DNA from: a virus
IMG/VR virus record: IMGVR_UViG_3300017613_000318
Coordinates: 1 to 33,740 of that record
Direction: 5' to 3' (one strand)
Length of the DNA stretch: 33,740 nucleotides
Within the stretch, counting starts at the first letter, position 1; the number at the start of each line of letters is the position of its first letter. A program made the translations under genes and the position numbers. A model generated the notes under the pieces. The model made no database searches and was not told the DNA's origin. It saw nothing but the letters and a program-made list of their open reading frames with translations. Positions 14,527-24,731 of the stretch are shown here, in pieces.

Positions 14527-17214
14527 ATGGCATCATTCGACGTAGATACATTTTTAACAGCGCAAGGCCAGACAGGAGCAGGGCCTGTACAAGCTTTGGG
14601 TATGGCTTATGGTGTACCCAGTTGTATGCTCAACCTTGCGGGTGACGTATTAAGTCTGCTGCCGACTCCTGTATTAGTTTCTATGAACCTTGCTACCCAA
14701 CAAGGTAAAGCGAAAGCTAATGAGATAATACAGAAACTGTTTAGGATTCTTCAGTTCGATTTAGGTATCATAACCTTTGATACGGAAACGGGAACATTTC
14801 AGTTTGGACTCGATGACGGGTGGCTGGGTATTCAGGCTGGAGCGTTAGGAGAAATTCTAGGGCTAATAAATGGGTTATCCGCGTTTGGGGCTCAAATTTA
14901 TCAAAATGTAAATGCTGCTATAGATCAGGTAGAGGCGATAATAGATTGCGTTGGTTCTTTTGGGGATTACATGTCGGCAAAAGATCCTGGGTATGCGGCC
15001 AATCAGCTTTCACCAGAAGAAAGAAGGGCGAAGGTAGAGAATAAGTATGCGGGCGGTATTGCTGCCGCGAATACTGCGAAAGACTTTATCGAAAAAGCTG
15101 ACGCTCTGGAGGATAGAATCAACGCTATACTTAAGGCAAGACAGGATGATCCTTCTTTAGAGCCTGTGTTTAGAGATGACGCAGAGTTCGGCTTGAGTGG
15201 ACTTAACACGGCCTCCCCTATTGATCCCGGTCTTCAAGACGAGGACGGGGTATTCCGACTTACGTTTGGTCCGCCAGAGACAGTTACAGGCCAGTATATA
15301 TTAACTCAAAATGGACTTTATTATGATTCTCAGTCAGGTGGGTTAGACCCTATCTTAACTTCCATTTCAGGTGTTATTCCTGTTGGTGATCGGTGGAGGT
15401 ATGATTACGATCCTAACCTAGGAGGCAAAGGTGAGAAGATTGGAATAGACTCTCTAAACAAGTTTTCCGATAACATATTTGATATAAATAAGGTAGACGA
15501 TAGCTTAGGACTACAAGAGTATTACGACCAAGATCATTTCCTTCAGGTGGTAAAGCAACAAAGAGATAAGCTTGTTTTTGATTTATCCGCAGATTTAAAA
15601 GGGTACATAGACGAATACGGAGAATCATCCACCATAGTCCTTAATCAAAAGCAGCTAATTATTTCTGAAATAGCTAATCATAATGATAAGCTAAACAGAA
15701 GAAAAAAACAAATTGAAGTCGCAGTTAAAGCCCCACAAATTTATGGGGGAGAAACGCAACCTCTTTACGGTCCTGGTGAAGTACCAATTAATGATTTCTC
15801 TTACTTAGCGGACTATAATCTTCAGGTAGACCTAGAGAAGCAGAGGGCTCTTGTATTTGAGCAAGCTGATGTAAACGGTATAGTTCTTCCTATTAATCCT
15901 AAATTTGTTCGTTCAAGCCCTAAGCCTAGATCACTAAGTTACGAGCATCTAAACGTACCGACCATAGGCCGAGGCAGTATAATTTATGCCCCTTCCTCCA
16001 CAGACAATACGGAAGCTACTGTTCTATCTTTAACGGATAATATTGTAACGGATGGTTTGTTCTCTATCTACAACTTTTTAGACACTAATTTAGAGTTACC
16101 TTCGTCAACTAATTTTACGACTACTAACTGTGCAACAGAGGACACTTACAATAACGCTCAATTAGTTGGGACCTCTAGAAAAAATATCTTTGTATCAGGT
16201 TTAGCTATACCTTACCTGGAGGGGGTTACCAAAAATAAGAGCACGGATACTGCCGCCGCATCAGCCCTAGGAAGTTTTGTCAAGCTCCCAGACACTAAGG
16301 AATATCAGAGCCTAACTTACTCACCTTCCGGGTTTAGTATGGAGTGCTGGGTGCATGTACCAAACATTACTGACGCGGAAGAGGGGTGGCTTAGTGAAGG
16401 GGCTTCTTCTCTAACAAAGGTTCTTTTGGCTTCTGAAAATGTAGGAATAAAAGAAGGCTTCTCTAACCTTGATCGAATGGGAAATATAAGAGATTTGGAT
16501 AAGTTACCGAACGATAAGGGAGCCCAACTAGTGCGAGGATTAGTTTGTGGGTTTACTCGTGATCGAAGAATAACACAAGACTCAACTCCTGCTGATCCGG
16601 TAGGGTATAGCAATAGTAATGCTGACAACGATCCTGTATCTTCTCTAAGTTTCTTTATTGCCCCTACAATATCCAGAGACGCCTCTTCAGCATCATTTAT
16701 TAATAATGATGAGTGTGAGGACTACCCTACTTTTCACAAAATGAAAGTGGACCTCTCCTCCAGTAAGTTCGGGGATGTATCGTCTAACTTTGTTCTAATA
16801 GGAATTACTTGCAGCCCAGAAAAAAATGAGGTTAGCATGTATGCAGATGGAACTCTCATAGCAACGTCTTCCCTCTCGGAGGTATTTGGCGTAAACGCTA
16901 ATAGCTGCCCTTCCCTGCCTAACTTTAAGCAGGTTAACAGCTTCGAGTATTCTGTTTCTACGGTAGACGGACCCTCTATACTGAAGCAAGGGCCTCTACT
17001 TAATCCTTTCTATACTCCTTGGATTGTAGGAGGAGGCTATACAGATGGCATGTATTTCCGAGGTAACTTTATGGGTGGGGATAGAGGAGGCATAACTAGT
17101 GGTCTTCGAGGTCATGTGGGAAGCCTCAAATTTTACTCTAAAGCACTAGATAGTAAAGAGGCAAAGAAAAACTTTGATGCTCAACGGGGCTTTTTCAAAA
17201 ACATTAAAATCTAA
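14527..17214 (+). CDS. Large baseplate-associated structural protein with LamG-like C-terminus
   Basis: The protein has 895 residues. The N-terminal ~160 form helical, partly hydrophobic segments (ALGMAYGVPSCMLNLAGDVL, GWLGIQAGALGEILGLINGL). A charged helical part follows (residues ~160-460). From ~597 to the end the pattern is a concanavalin A/LamG jelly-roll: YSPSGFSMECWVHVP, VSMYADGTLIATSSL, GLRGHVGSLKFYSKALDSKE and the closing AKKNFDAQRGFFKN. LamG domains usually bind glycans. AGAGGA at about 14510-14515 precedes the start. It sits between spike and gp25, inside the baseplate gene block, so it is probably a baseplate or peripheral structural protein. I know no T4 counterpart at this position. 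Confidence 0.75.
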   Translation: MASFDVDTFLTAQGQTGAGPVQALGMAYGVPSCMLNLAGDVLSLLPTPVLVSMNLATQQGKAKANEIIQKLFRILQFDLGIITFDTETGTFQFGLDDGWLGIQAGALGEILGLINGLSAFGAQIYQNVNAAIDQVEAIIDCVGSFGDYMSAKDPGYAANQLSPEERRAKVENKYAGGIAAANTAKDFIEKADALEDRINAILKARQDDPSLEPVFRDDAEFGLSGLNTASPIDPGLQDEDGVFRLTFGPPETVTGQYILTQNGLYYDSQSGGLDPILTSISGVIPVGDRWRYDYDPNLGGKGEKIGIDSLNKFSDNIFDINKVDDSLGLQEYYDQDHFLQVVKQQRDKLVFDLSADLKGYIDEYGESSTIVLNQKQLIISEIANHNDKLNRRKKQIEVAVKAPQIYGGETQPLYGPGEVPINDFSYLADYNLQVDLEKQRALVFEQADVNGIVLPINPKFVRSSPKPRSLSYEHLNVPTIGRGSIIYAPSSTDNTEATVLSLTDNIVTDGLFSIYNFLDTNLELPSSTNFTTTNCATEDTYNNAQLVGTSRKNIFVSGLAIPYLEGVTKNKSTDTAAASALGSFVKLPDTKEYQSLTYSPSGFSMECWVHVPNITDAEEGWLSEGASSLTKVLLASENVGIKEGFSNLDRMGNIRDLDKLPNDKGAQLVRGLVCGFTRDRRITQDSTPADPVGYSNSNADNDPVSSLSFFIAPTISRDASSASFINNDECEDYPTFHKMKVDLSSSKFGDVSSNFVLIGITCSPEKNEVSMYADGTLIATSSLSEVFGVNANSCPSLPNFKQVNSFEYSVSTVDGPSILKQGPLLNPFYTPWIVGGGYTDGMYFRGNFMGGDRGGITSGLRGHVGSLKFYSKALDSKEAKKNFDAQRGFFKNIKI

Positions 17215-17681
17215 TGGCAGCTAACAGCACAGTTTTCCGGTTCGGAGAAAGACCAACTAAGTATGAAGAGCAAGCTCCCAGAGCCAAGCGGCAGGAGATT
17301 TATGGCCTTACTTTTCCTTTGGGGCTCGATAGAGATTCCGGTGGATTTTTTAAAAAGAACAGTGGCAGGAAAATGATTCGACAAGCTGTTGCACAATTAC
17401 TTAGAACTGAGAAAGGAGAGAGGCTGATGCTTCCTAACTTCGGGTGTAATTTGCGTAAGTTTTTATTCCAACCAATTACACAAGAGTTATTCAGCAATAT
17501 AAAAGAAACTATAGATACCTCTTTTAGAAACTATATTGTTGGGGCAAGGCTCTTGAAAGTTGCGGTTTTTGAGACAGGGGAGTATGATGCTGCTGGGGGG
17601 AACCAGCTTAGAGTAGTTTTATCTGTACAGCTATCGACAGACGACTTGGAAGTATTTGACGTAGAGGCAAAAATAACATGA
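17214..17681 (+). CDS. 25: gp25-like baseplate wedge subunit (P2 gpW family)
   Basis: The 155-residue product carries the gp25/GPW signature: IYGLTFPLGLDRDSGGFF (29-46), IRQAVAQLLRTEKGERLMLP (55-74) and FGCNLRKFLFQPI (76-88). Conserved Thr-x-x-Gly-Glu-Arg and Pro-x-Phe-Gly residues are intact. gp25 anchors the baseplate inner ring to the sheath initiator. It is slightly longer than T4 gp25 (132) because of a basic N-terminal tail. The start is in a TAATG overlap with the preceding stop, and the stop overlaps the next start as ATGA, so the three wedge genes 25-6-7 are coupled. Confidence 0.92.
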   Translation: MAANSTVFRFGERPTKYEEQAPRAKRQEIYGLTFPLGLDRDSGGFFKKNSGRKMIRQAVAQLLRTEKGERLMLPNFGCNLRKFLFQPITQELFSNIKETIDTSFRNYIVGARLLKVAVFETGEYDAAGGNQLRVVLSVQLSTDDLEVFDVEAKIT

Positions 17682-19273
17682 ATTTTTCTGGAACTATACA
17701 ATCGGACTTTATGAAACTAGCCCCTATCGCTCTTAACCGAAGAGTAGATCTGGTGAATTTCGCGGCCACAGACTTTTTGTCTTTAAGAGATTCTCTTATT
17801 GATTATGTTAAGGCGGTATACCCCGACGAGTATAAGTATTTTGTAGAATCAGACCTAGGTATGATGTTTATAGAATTAGCAGCTTACATGGGAGCGGTCA
17901 TGTCCATGAAGGCTGACATGCTTGCTAACGAGAATTACTTAGCGACCGCCAAACAACGAGCTAGCGTAAAGAAACTTCTTGAGCTAATAGGAATTAGAAT
18001 GAGAGGCCCGCTGTCTGCCGCTGCTGACGCGCAAATAACTTTTGAGGATGATTTATCTACGTTAAGTTCCCTTAGCATAGGGCCGTCCCAGAGGACCTTT
18101 ACCATACTGTCCCCAGAAGACGGGGCGAAAGTAACTTACACGTTATACAAAGTTGTTAATGGTTTAGTGGATCAGGCTACGAGAAATGCTACTATTGTTT
18201 TGGACCCCTCTGTCGAGGGTATAGGTACAGAAAAGAACGTGTTTCAGAACTTGGTAGTTCAAGAAGGATCCTTAGTAGTTGAGGTCGGAGAGTTTGCGGC
18301 ATCAGAAGGACAAAAAACTATTACCGTAACAGACGGACCCGTAGTAGAGGGCAGTGTGGAAGTATTCATTACATCTCCTAATGTTGATTCTGGTGGAGCC
18401 TACAGTGAGGTAGATAGTATTTATTTTGCGTCTGGGGCCAGCGATAAGATTTTTGAGATAGTTTACGACGAATTTTACAACGCCACTGTAGTATTTGGTA
18501 CAGGGGTAGCAGGAATATCTCCTCCTGACTCGGCTCAGTATACCGTATCCTATAGAGTAGGTGGGGGGACGCGAGGAAACTTAGAGAAGAGGGCTTTAGC
18601 AACTTCTGTAGTTGGAGCCAAAAGCGGCGCTTCTTACCCAGGCACCCTTACAAATACTTCAAAAGCTACGGGAGGGGCTAATGCGGAGACCGTGGAACAT
18701 GCTAAGAAGTACGCTCCGCTTACTTTTAGAAGACAAGACAGGCTAGTCACGTTAACTGATTACTCTACTTTTGCGAATACGTTTATAAGCTCTTTTGGAA
18801 CAGTAGGTAAGGCTACAGCAGCAACTAGGAACGCTTACTCCTCAGCGAATACCATAGATATTTATCTCCTTGAGAAAGCCAGCGATCTTCAGCTACAAAG
18901 AGCAACAAGTAACTTTAAAACCCAGCTTGTGGCTGCAATAAACGAGAAGAAGATGATGACTGATGACGTAGTTATTGTGGATGGTCTTATAAGAACATTG
19001 GACTTAGTTTGCACTATACGCATTGACGAAGAGCAGTTAGAGAATGAGGACGTTATTAAGGCTAAGGTAAGAAACAAAATTCTAAACTACCTTAGCATAG
19101 ACAACACAGAGTTTGGAGAAGACTTGATAGTTTCTGATCTGAACAGACAAATCTTCGAAGTTAACGAAGTTAGGTTTTCTACTCTAGATAACGTAGACCA
19201 AGATATAAGAATAGATTTTAATGAGATCATTCAGCTAAACAACTTAACTATCAATGTGGAATACTTAAAGTAA
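17678..19273 (+). CDS. 6: gp6-like baseplate wedge protein (P2 gpJ family)
   Basis: The 531-residue protein shows the gpJ/gp6 N-terminal signature: TDFLSLRDSLIDYVKAVYP (30-48), ESDLGMMFIELAAYMGAVMS (57-76), then ADMLANENYLATAKQRASVK. A helical core follows, then a beta-rich middle with a GTGVAGISPP turn, and a C-terminal region (~345-530) containing TLTDYSTFANTFISSFGTVG, typical of gpJ-like proteins. T4 gp6 is 660 residues. gp6 dimerises to form the baseplate inner ring. Gene order gp25-gp6-gp7-like equals P2 W-J-I. Confidence 0.9.
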   Translation: MNFSGTIQSDFMKLAPIALNRRVDLVNFAATDFLSLRDSLIDYVKAVYPDEYKYFVESDLGMMFIELAAYMGAVMSMKADMLANENYLATAKQRASVKKLLELIGIRMRGPLSAAADAQITFEDDLSTLSSLSIGPSQRTFTILSPEDGAKVTYTLYKVVNGLVDQATRNATIVLDPSVEGIGTEKNVFQNLVVQEGSLVVEVGEFAASEGQKTITVTDGPVVEGSVEVFITSPNVDSGGAYSEVDSIYFASGASDKIFEIVYDEFYNATVVFGTGVAGISPPDSAQYTVSYRVGGGTRGNLEKRALATSVVGAKSGASYPGTLTNTSKATGGANAETVEHAKKYAPLTFRRQDRLVTLTDYSTFANTFISSFGTVGKATAATRNAYSSANTIDIYLLEKASDLQLQRATSNFKTQLVAAINEKKMMTDDVVIVDGLIRTLDLVCTIRIDEEQLENEDVIKAKVRNKILNYLSIDNTEFGEDLIVSDLNRQIFEVNEVRFSTLDNVDQDIRIDFNEIIQLNNLTINVEYLK

Positions 19274-22200
19274 TGGGAGATAGTAACAAATATACACCTA
19301 ACCCTAGAAAGTTCTACAAATCTAATTTTGTAGAACTTTTAGAACTATTAACTCCGCAGATGTATGTTACGGATGATTTGGCTTTAAGTGGTAAAGAAAT
19401 TAATCCTTTGTCTAAAATCGTAAATACTCATTTACAGGTAGCAAAAAACTTTTCTGACATACTATCTTTATCTTCCATTGCAGGAACACAAACCAGCGAG
19501 CTAAGTTCTATAAATGGCATAGCACAATATTTTGTAAAACAGAATGACTTGACGAAGGTGACTACTCAAAGCTTTAGAGAAAAGATTCTTCTCCCCCTGG
19601 GTGTTAACTATTCTGATTTCGATACTAATGCACAGTACAAATCCTTCTTGTCGTCAAACTTACTTCCTAAGATAATCCCCCCAGGCGTGAGCACTCCAGG
19701 AACTATTGAAGACTATGTAAGTGAGTTGTCTGCTTACACAAACAACAGCGATGCCAGCAGTATCCATAACTATTTAGTAGATAACCTTGGGTGGTTTTAC
19801 TTCTTAAACTCTTCCGGTTTAGGGGGATTAGATTACTCACCTTCTTCCTTCGTACTAGACGGGTTAGACTCTTTGTTCCTAGGAAACACTCTAGAGACCG
19901 TTGATGGGGTCAAAGGTTTAACTGAGTACCTGTGGAAAAATGTAGAAGCGTGTTCTTTTGGAAGCTATATTCCTATAGATTATCTATCCGGCTCCGCAGA
20001 CGCAGTAGTAGATCCTAGTGCAGGAGAAGTGGCAACTTATACTAGCGGTACACAACGCTTAGATACTCTAAAAACACTACTCGATGTTATTTATTCGCCG
20101 CTAGCTTTAGACAGGCAAGACTACAAGGTAAAAGAATCATTCGACAACTTTATAGAAGCTGACATAATATCGGAAGACTTAGTATCCAAAGGTCCTCATA
20201 GAAAAATTTTAAATGCTTTAGGGTTTCATTTCGCTGATATTTCTAATCAGGTAGAAAATATAAAGTACATTTATGATATTGAGGATGTAGAGCAGGAAAA
20301 CATTAAGTACATTGCCGACTTAGTTGGATACAAGTTAAGAGGGAATCAGTCAAATAAATGGAGACATCAGCTTCGCGTAGCTGCGGACATTTACAAAAAG
20401 TCTGGTACTCAAAAGGCTCTACGATCTGCACTTAATGCAATTGTTGTTAACAGTATTTTAGACATTGATAGTAAGATTGTTCCTCTCTGGGAATCTTATG
20501 TGCCCTTTCTAATTTGGTACGCTCTGGGTACAGGATCACCGTTATTCAAGAACTTAAAAACTTGGACTCCCGAGACTGCTAAGAATTCAGGAGTGGTTTC
20601 GTACAGCAGCAGCAGCCTAGAAGATAATTTAAAACTAACTACAGACTCTATTCTTTTAGATCTAGCTTCTGCTTTCCCGAGTAACTTTAAATTTTTTGGA
20701 AAGGAGTTTCCTTTTCCTAGATTCTACTATTTAAATGAAGACGGTACAAAGGGTGAGTTATATACCGTTGTAGGCGACCCGAAGATGGAGCCCTGGCACG
20801 CTCACACAGTAACCGGCCCAGGATACTTAGCCATTCGAAGGCAAGCTGTAGAGTTCGGTGAGGAGGCTCTGTGGGACCGTGCTGTAGGCCCTGGACCTTT
20901 CGGTGAAGGTGTGTACATGGCTGGAAAGAGACACCCTCTGGGCCTAGAGAGGCCAACCTACTTGCTTTTTGAAGGAGACCCAGAGTTCTTATTCAGCTAC
21001 AGAGGAAGAGTTAACTATCCCATGCCTCCATTTGAGGAAGTAAAATACTATAGGGACTCTATTGTCAGCAAGCCTCTAGCTAATTTTTTAGTAGATAGGT
21101 TAAAGTGTTTTCAAGTAGAGCCTAATTTTGCTGAACAGGTAGGAGAATTCATAGTAAGTGCTGCGGTAACGTCCAATACTAACATAGGTTCTCTAAACGA
21201 GTTTCTAATGTTCTTCGACTCAGTACAGAATCCACCTAATTATGATGATGTTCTATTAAGTATTTCGGACTATGAGAAGAACTTACTTAGCCTATGGAAC
21301 GGTAAGTCATCTCACATATTCTTAGATTTCGATGAAACGAGTTTTGATTTTAGAAAATCAACACTAGAATCAGATTCTAAGTATGCCTTGTATGAGGCGG
21401 CGCGAGTTGCTCAAGAGTACAGCCCCGCTCATACTATACCAAGAGTAAACCTTAACGCTAGCGCAGTAGATGAGTTTATTGCATCAAGTACAAACTTCCT
21501 TTATGCTGGGCTGGACAGTGACGACACCCGCGCGGGATACTCCTCAGGGTCTGTTTTGGGGAATGCAGAAATTAGTGGAGTCTTAATTGGATCATCTCCT
21601 TTTGATCCAGGAAGAAATGGACACAAAACTTTTAAGAGGGATCGTGTCAATAATTTTGAGAAAGACTTAAGTTCTACGGATAGTATAGTTGGTCCTGCTA
21701 GGAGAGCACTTAGACGCAGGAACTTTAGGTATTTACTTCCCGAGCAAGGGTATTACGACAGAACGGGATTTAACGGTCCTGTTAGTTACGACCCTTCTGT
21801 ATTAGAACAATCTATGCCTGGCTCATTAGGAGAACTAACTCTAGGTTATGTAGCTTCAGCAGGAAAGTTTTTTCCCGTAGAAGATCACACAAACGTATCA
21901 GGCGTGTGGCATATATGTGAAGGCTTGAACTCAACTAATACTTTTTCTGGCGTAGACACAAGTAACACTTTTCCTTACAGGGGAACTAGAGTTGTTGGAT
22001 CAGATGCCAAGAACGAAAATATAATTTCTGCTACTGATCGCTATGTTGATCGAGACCAGACCCCGAAGATTATAAGAGCAATGCATTCTTTACTAGAAAA
22101 CAAGTCTAAGACTTACGCAAAACTCCAGATTGATCAAGACGCTTCTTCCTACTCATCAGATTCTTACTGGAAGAATCAAGTTCAGAGCTTTTCCAATTCA

Positions 22201-23634
22201 GCTATAGCTAGTGGTTATTCTATAAACTCTTACTCTGATTACGAAAACTTTTCGTTCGGTAGGGGACTTCAGAATGTATTTAAAGATTATTGCTTAAGCT
22301 TTGGGGCACACAATTTAGGACCTGTAGTACAAGATAAAACAGGCGGTAATATTTTTGCTCACGTTTTCGGAAAAGCCTTATTCAATTCTGATTTTGAAAT
22401 CATAGGTGCTAATGGACAGCCGTTCGTACAAAGAACATTAAAGCAATCTTTTCCAATTAATAAATCTACGGTATGGTCAGACTCTGGCGCAGGAACCTTT
22501 ATAGCAAGTAGTCTGGAAGAAGCAGTAGTCCCTCTTGTAGGAAGCTATGTTAGTGGTCAAGCATTTGATTACAGAAATGCAACTATACTAAGCGGTATTG
22601 AGTTTTGCGATATATCAGGAGCACCTAGTAGAAATCAGTTTCAGGTTATTGATATAGACCCAAGCTCGTTTGTTCACGGTAGAGATAATTACTTTGTGAA
22701 TAATCCTGTAGTTAAGTGTAAGTCTGTCGGAGGTTTACCCAGACTGCGTTTTGATGTTTCCTCTTATGGAGATATGCCCAACCTATTAAACTCTCAACAT
22801 CACTTTAAGCTAAACATAAAGGCTCTAGTAGCAGACGAGTCTAGATATGAATTAGGTGGAGGTAGAGTTGGGGTCTGGATTCACACGGAACCAGAAGAAG
22901 ATTTAATGTGGTCTTGGACTCCTAACGGGAAATGGACGCCGACAAGGATAGAGGAACTAAGCATTGATCAAGTAAAGAGCCAGCTTAGTCACGTTTATAG
23001 CTTCCCAAAAACTGTTTTTAATTCTGTGGGAGATTCTTGTTTAAATTCACTAAAGCCTACTACTAGTGGCGTAAATGATAAAGGCATAACTCTACTTAAG
23101 GAAGAGTTTTTACACAATATACAAGTAGACTTTGACACTAGAAACTTTACTATATTTAACAACTATGAGTATCTTGATATTATAAATAAGACAGAAGCTC
23201 AGTTTCTTATAACAGATCAGGTCCACAAAAATAGAAACTACGTTGTAGAGGTTTTCTTCTTACCTAATAATGATTATAACAAATATCTTCTTATAGATTC
23301 TATAGACTTACAAGATGCCACTCTAAGGTATGAGGCTGGACTATCTACAGGGTTTGGTATAGAGACTAGCGGTATACCACTTAGGCCGTTTGTAGAAGAA
23401 TTTAAATACGAGATAAATAAAGAAGAGTTAGCTAGTATTCTTAGCTTCTATAATGGATTAACAGGTATTAGGTCTGGAGAGAACACAACTACATTAGCTT
23501 CCAGAGATGCTAGTATAACTTCTGGTGTCATGGAGCTTAGTGGTGGCAGCAGAATATCGTATAGAGTAAATCCCGAATGGGTCTCAAATACTAAGTCAGG
23601 AACACAGTATACAGAAGTGGAGTTCGATAACTAA
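19273..23634 (+). CDS. Giant gp7/gpI-like baseplate wedge protein
   Basis: At 1453 residues it is longer than T4 gp7 (1032). Residues ~340-395 carry the tail protein I motif: YIADLVGYKLRGNQSNKWRH (~346-365) and RVAADIYKKSGTQKALRSAL. The N-terminal ~100 residues are helical (YKSNFVELLELLTPQMYVTD). The central part includes YRGRVNYPMPPFEEVKYYRD and EYSPAHTIPRVNLNAS (~715), the latter typical of gpI/gp7-type wedge proteins. The C-terminal third is beta-rich and probably carries extra attachment domains. It follows gp6 in a TAATG overlap. T4 gp7 forms the outer arm of the baseplate wedge and links to peripheral proteins; the large size suggests an extended outer baseplate (inference). Confidence 0.75.
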   Translation: MGDSNKYTPNPRKFYKSNFVELLELLTPQMYVTDDLALSGKEINPLSKIVNTHLQVAKNFSDILSLSSIAGTQTSELSSINGIAQYFVKQNDLTKVTTQSFREKILLPLGVNYSDFDTNAQYKSFLSSNLLPKIIPPGVSTPGTIEDYVSELSAYTNNSDASSIHNYLVDNLGWFYFLNSSGLGGLDYSPSSFVLDGLDSLFLGNTLETVDGVKGLTEYLWKNVEACSFGSYIPIDYLSGSADAVVDPSAGEVATYTSGTQRLDTLKTLLDVIYSPLALDRQDYKVKESFDNFIEADIISEDLVSKGPHRKILNALGFHFADISNQVENIKYIYDIEDVEQENIKYIADLVGYKLRGNQSNKWRHQLRVAADIYKKSGTQKALRSALNAIVVNSILDIDSKIVPLWESYVPFLIWYALGTGSPLFKNLKTWTPETAKNSGVVSYSSSSLEDNLKLTTDSILLDLASAFPSNFKFFGKEFPFPRFYYLNEDGTKGELYTVVGDPKMEPWHAHTVTGPGYLAIRRQAVEFGEEALWDRAVGPGPFGEGVYMAGKRHPLGLERPTYLLFEGDPEFLFSYRGRVNYPMPPFEEVKYYRDSIVSKPLANFLVDRLKCFQVEPNFAEQVGEFIVSAAVTSNTNIGSLNEFLMFFDSVQNPPNYDDVLLSISDYEKNLLSLWNGKSSHIFLDFDETSFDFRKSTLESDSKYALYEAARVAQEYSPAHTIPRVNLNASAVDEFIASSTNFLYAGLDSDDTRAGYSSGSVLGNAEISGVLIGSSPFDPGRNGHKTFKRDRVNNFEKDLSSTDSIVGPARRALRRRNFRYLLPEQGYYDRTGFNGPVSYDPSVLEQSMPGSLGELTLGYVASAGKFFPVEDHTNVSGVWHICEGLNSTNTFSGVDTSNTFPYRGTRVVGSDAKNENIISATDRYVDRDQTPKIIRAMHSLLENKSKTYAKLQIDQDASSYSSDSYWKNQVQSFSNSAIASGYSINSYSDYENFSFGRGLQNVFKDYCLSFGAHNLGPVVQDKTGGNIFAHVFGKALFNSDFEIIGANGQPFVQRTLKQSFPINKSTVWSDSGAGTFIASSLEEAVVPLVGSYVSGQAFDYRNATILSGIEFCDISGAPSRNQFQVIDIDPSSFVHGRDNYFVNNPVVKCKSVGGLPRLRFDVSSYGDMPNLLNSQHHFKLNIKALVADESRYELGGGRVGVWIHTEPEEDLMWSWTPNGKWTPTRIEELSIDQVKSQLSHVYSFPKTVFNSVGDSCLNSLKPTTSGVNDKGITLLKEEFLHNIQVDFDTRNFTIFNNYEYLDIINKTEAQFLITDQVHKNRNYVVEVFFLPNNDYNKYLLIDSIDLQDATLRYEAGLSTGFGIETSGIPLRPFVEEFKYEINKEELASILSFYNGLTGIRSGENTTTLASRDASITSGVMELSGGSRISYRVNPEWVSNTKSGTQYTEVEFDN

Positions 23635-24731
23635 TGAGAGGCGAAGTAGAAGTTTGGAGCGGAGATAAATTAATCCTTAAGGAAGCTAACATGCTAACGG
23701 ATGGAGCGGGGGAATTATTAGCAGATATTATGACAGTATCTCCTTCCCTTGCTACTGTAGATGACTCCTCAACGCAAGCTATCCTAGACGCTTCCAACTA
23801 TACTATTCAAGCTATATCTTTTGGAACTGCTTCGGAAGCCTTTACTTCCCAAGGTTTTGGTAGGGGTCTTGAAGTAGGAAAGGCTGAATTTCTTTCCGGC
23901 GCTCCGGGCTACGGGATATTTTCCATTGGTGGCTGGAATACCGTCGCCGCCGCCACAAGACCAGACGCAGAAAATACAAATAAGTATTACCCTACTAATT
24001 CTTTATTTCCAATACCTCCTAGTCCAACTTTAAAACAACTAGAGTTAGAAACAAATATTAGCTCTGTTCCTGGAGAGTTTTTTGATGATGATTTAATTCC
24101 TGTTAGTTCTTTATTCCCAGGCAACGGGCAGCATGTTAATTTTATGCCTTCTTCTATAAGAGAAGCTGTAACGCAAGGAACACCTTTAAGTGGATCTTTT
24201 AATAGTTTTTTTGTAGGAACTTTGATGGGTAGTTATCCTGCGGGAATATCAGAGAGGGGAGTCCAAATCCCTCCTACAGTGGGTAGACTATACTACAGAA
24301 AAGAAGGAGAAGATCCTTCGCCTTTTTCCCTGTCTTTAGTAGATGGTAGCTACCCAAACGAAGCTAGTTCTATGGATGTTTCCGGGTTCATAACCAGTGT
24401 CACGGGAACGGATACTACATTAGGTTTAACTACTTCTTCAAACGCTTCTTTTGCTTCTAATGGAACTCTGGAGTATTCAACTACTTTATCCAAAGATGAT
24501 GTGGCCTCCCTGCATTTGTTCGGTGGAATTTATCATCTAGGTCTTTGGACCATAGATATGCAAGAGTCTCTTTGTAACGGAAATACACCACCCTTTGCGT
24601 TTAGTGTACTAGATAACCCTAGAAAATACAAACTGTTTTGCCGGAAGGGAGTAGCCAAAGACTTAACTTTCATTGAAGACGTAGAACAGTACGCTGATTT
24701 AACTATCAAATGGAGGCTTCACTTCCTATGA
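23634..24731 (+). CDS. Tail/fibre structural protein, paralogue A
   Basis: The 365-residue protein starts with a module GEVEVWSGDKLILKEANMLT, then DGAGELLADIM and NYTIQAISFGTA (~58-69). This 'G-x-hydrophobic strand, N-x-h-T/V-x-G-x-G-x-x-L, Y-x-I-Q-x-h-x-h-G' plan is common at the base of phage tail proteins. The C-terminus ends ADLTIKWRLHFL. Both ends match the next gene, so the two are tandem paralogues; this copy has about 150 extra central residues, rich in Pro/Ser/Gly. The role is probably a baseplate-bound short fibre or fibre connector. It overlaps the preceding stop by one base. Confidence 0.7.
   Translation: MRGEVEVWSGDKLILKEANMLTDGAGELLADIMTVSPSLATVDDSSTQAILDASNYTIQAISFGTASEAFTSQGFGRGLEVGKAEFLSGAPGYGIFSIGGWNTVAAATRPDAENTNKYYPTNSLFPIPPSPTLKQLELETNISSVPGEFFDDDLIPVSSLFPGNGQHVNFMPSSIREAVTQGTPLSGSFNSFFVGTLMGSYPAGISERGVQIPPTVGRLYYRKEGEDPSPFSLSLVDGSYPNEASSMDVSGFITSVTGTDTTLGLTTSSNASFASNGTLEYSTTLSKDDVASLHLFGGIYHLGLWTIDMQESLCNGNTPPFAFSVLDNPRKYKLFCRKGVAKDLTFIEDVEQYADLTIKWRLHFL

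Noticed and set aside
24710-24727. ATG at 24710 as start of paralogue B
   Set aside because: No ribosome-binding site precedes it, while ATG 24728 gives an ATGA overlap and has GGAGG upstream.
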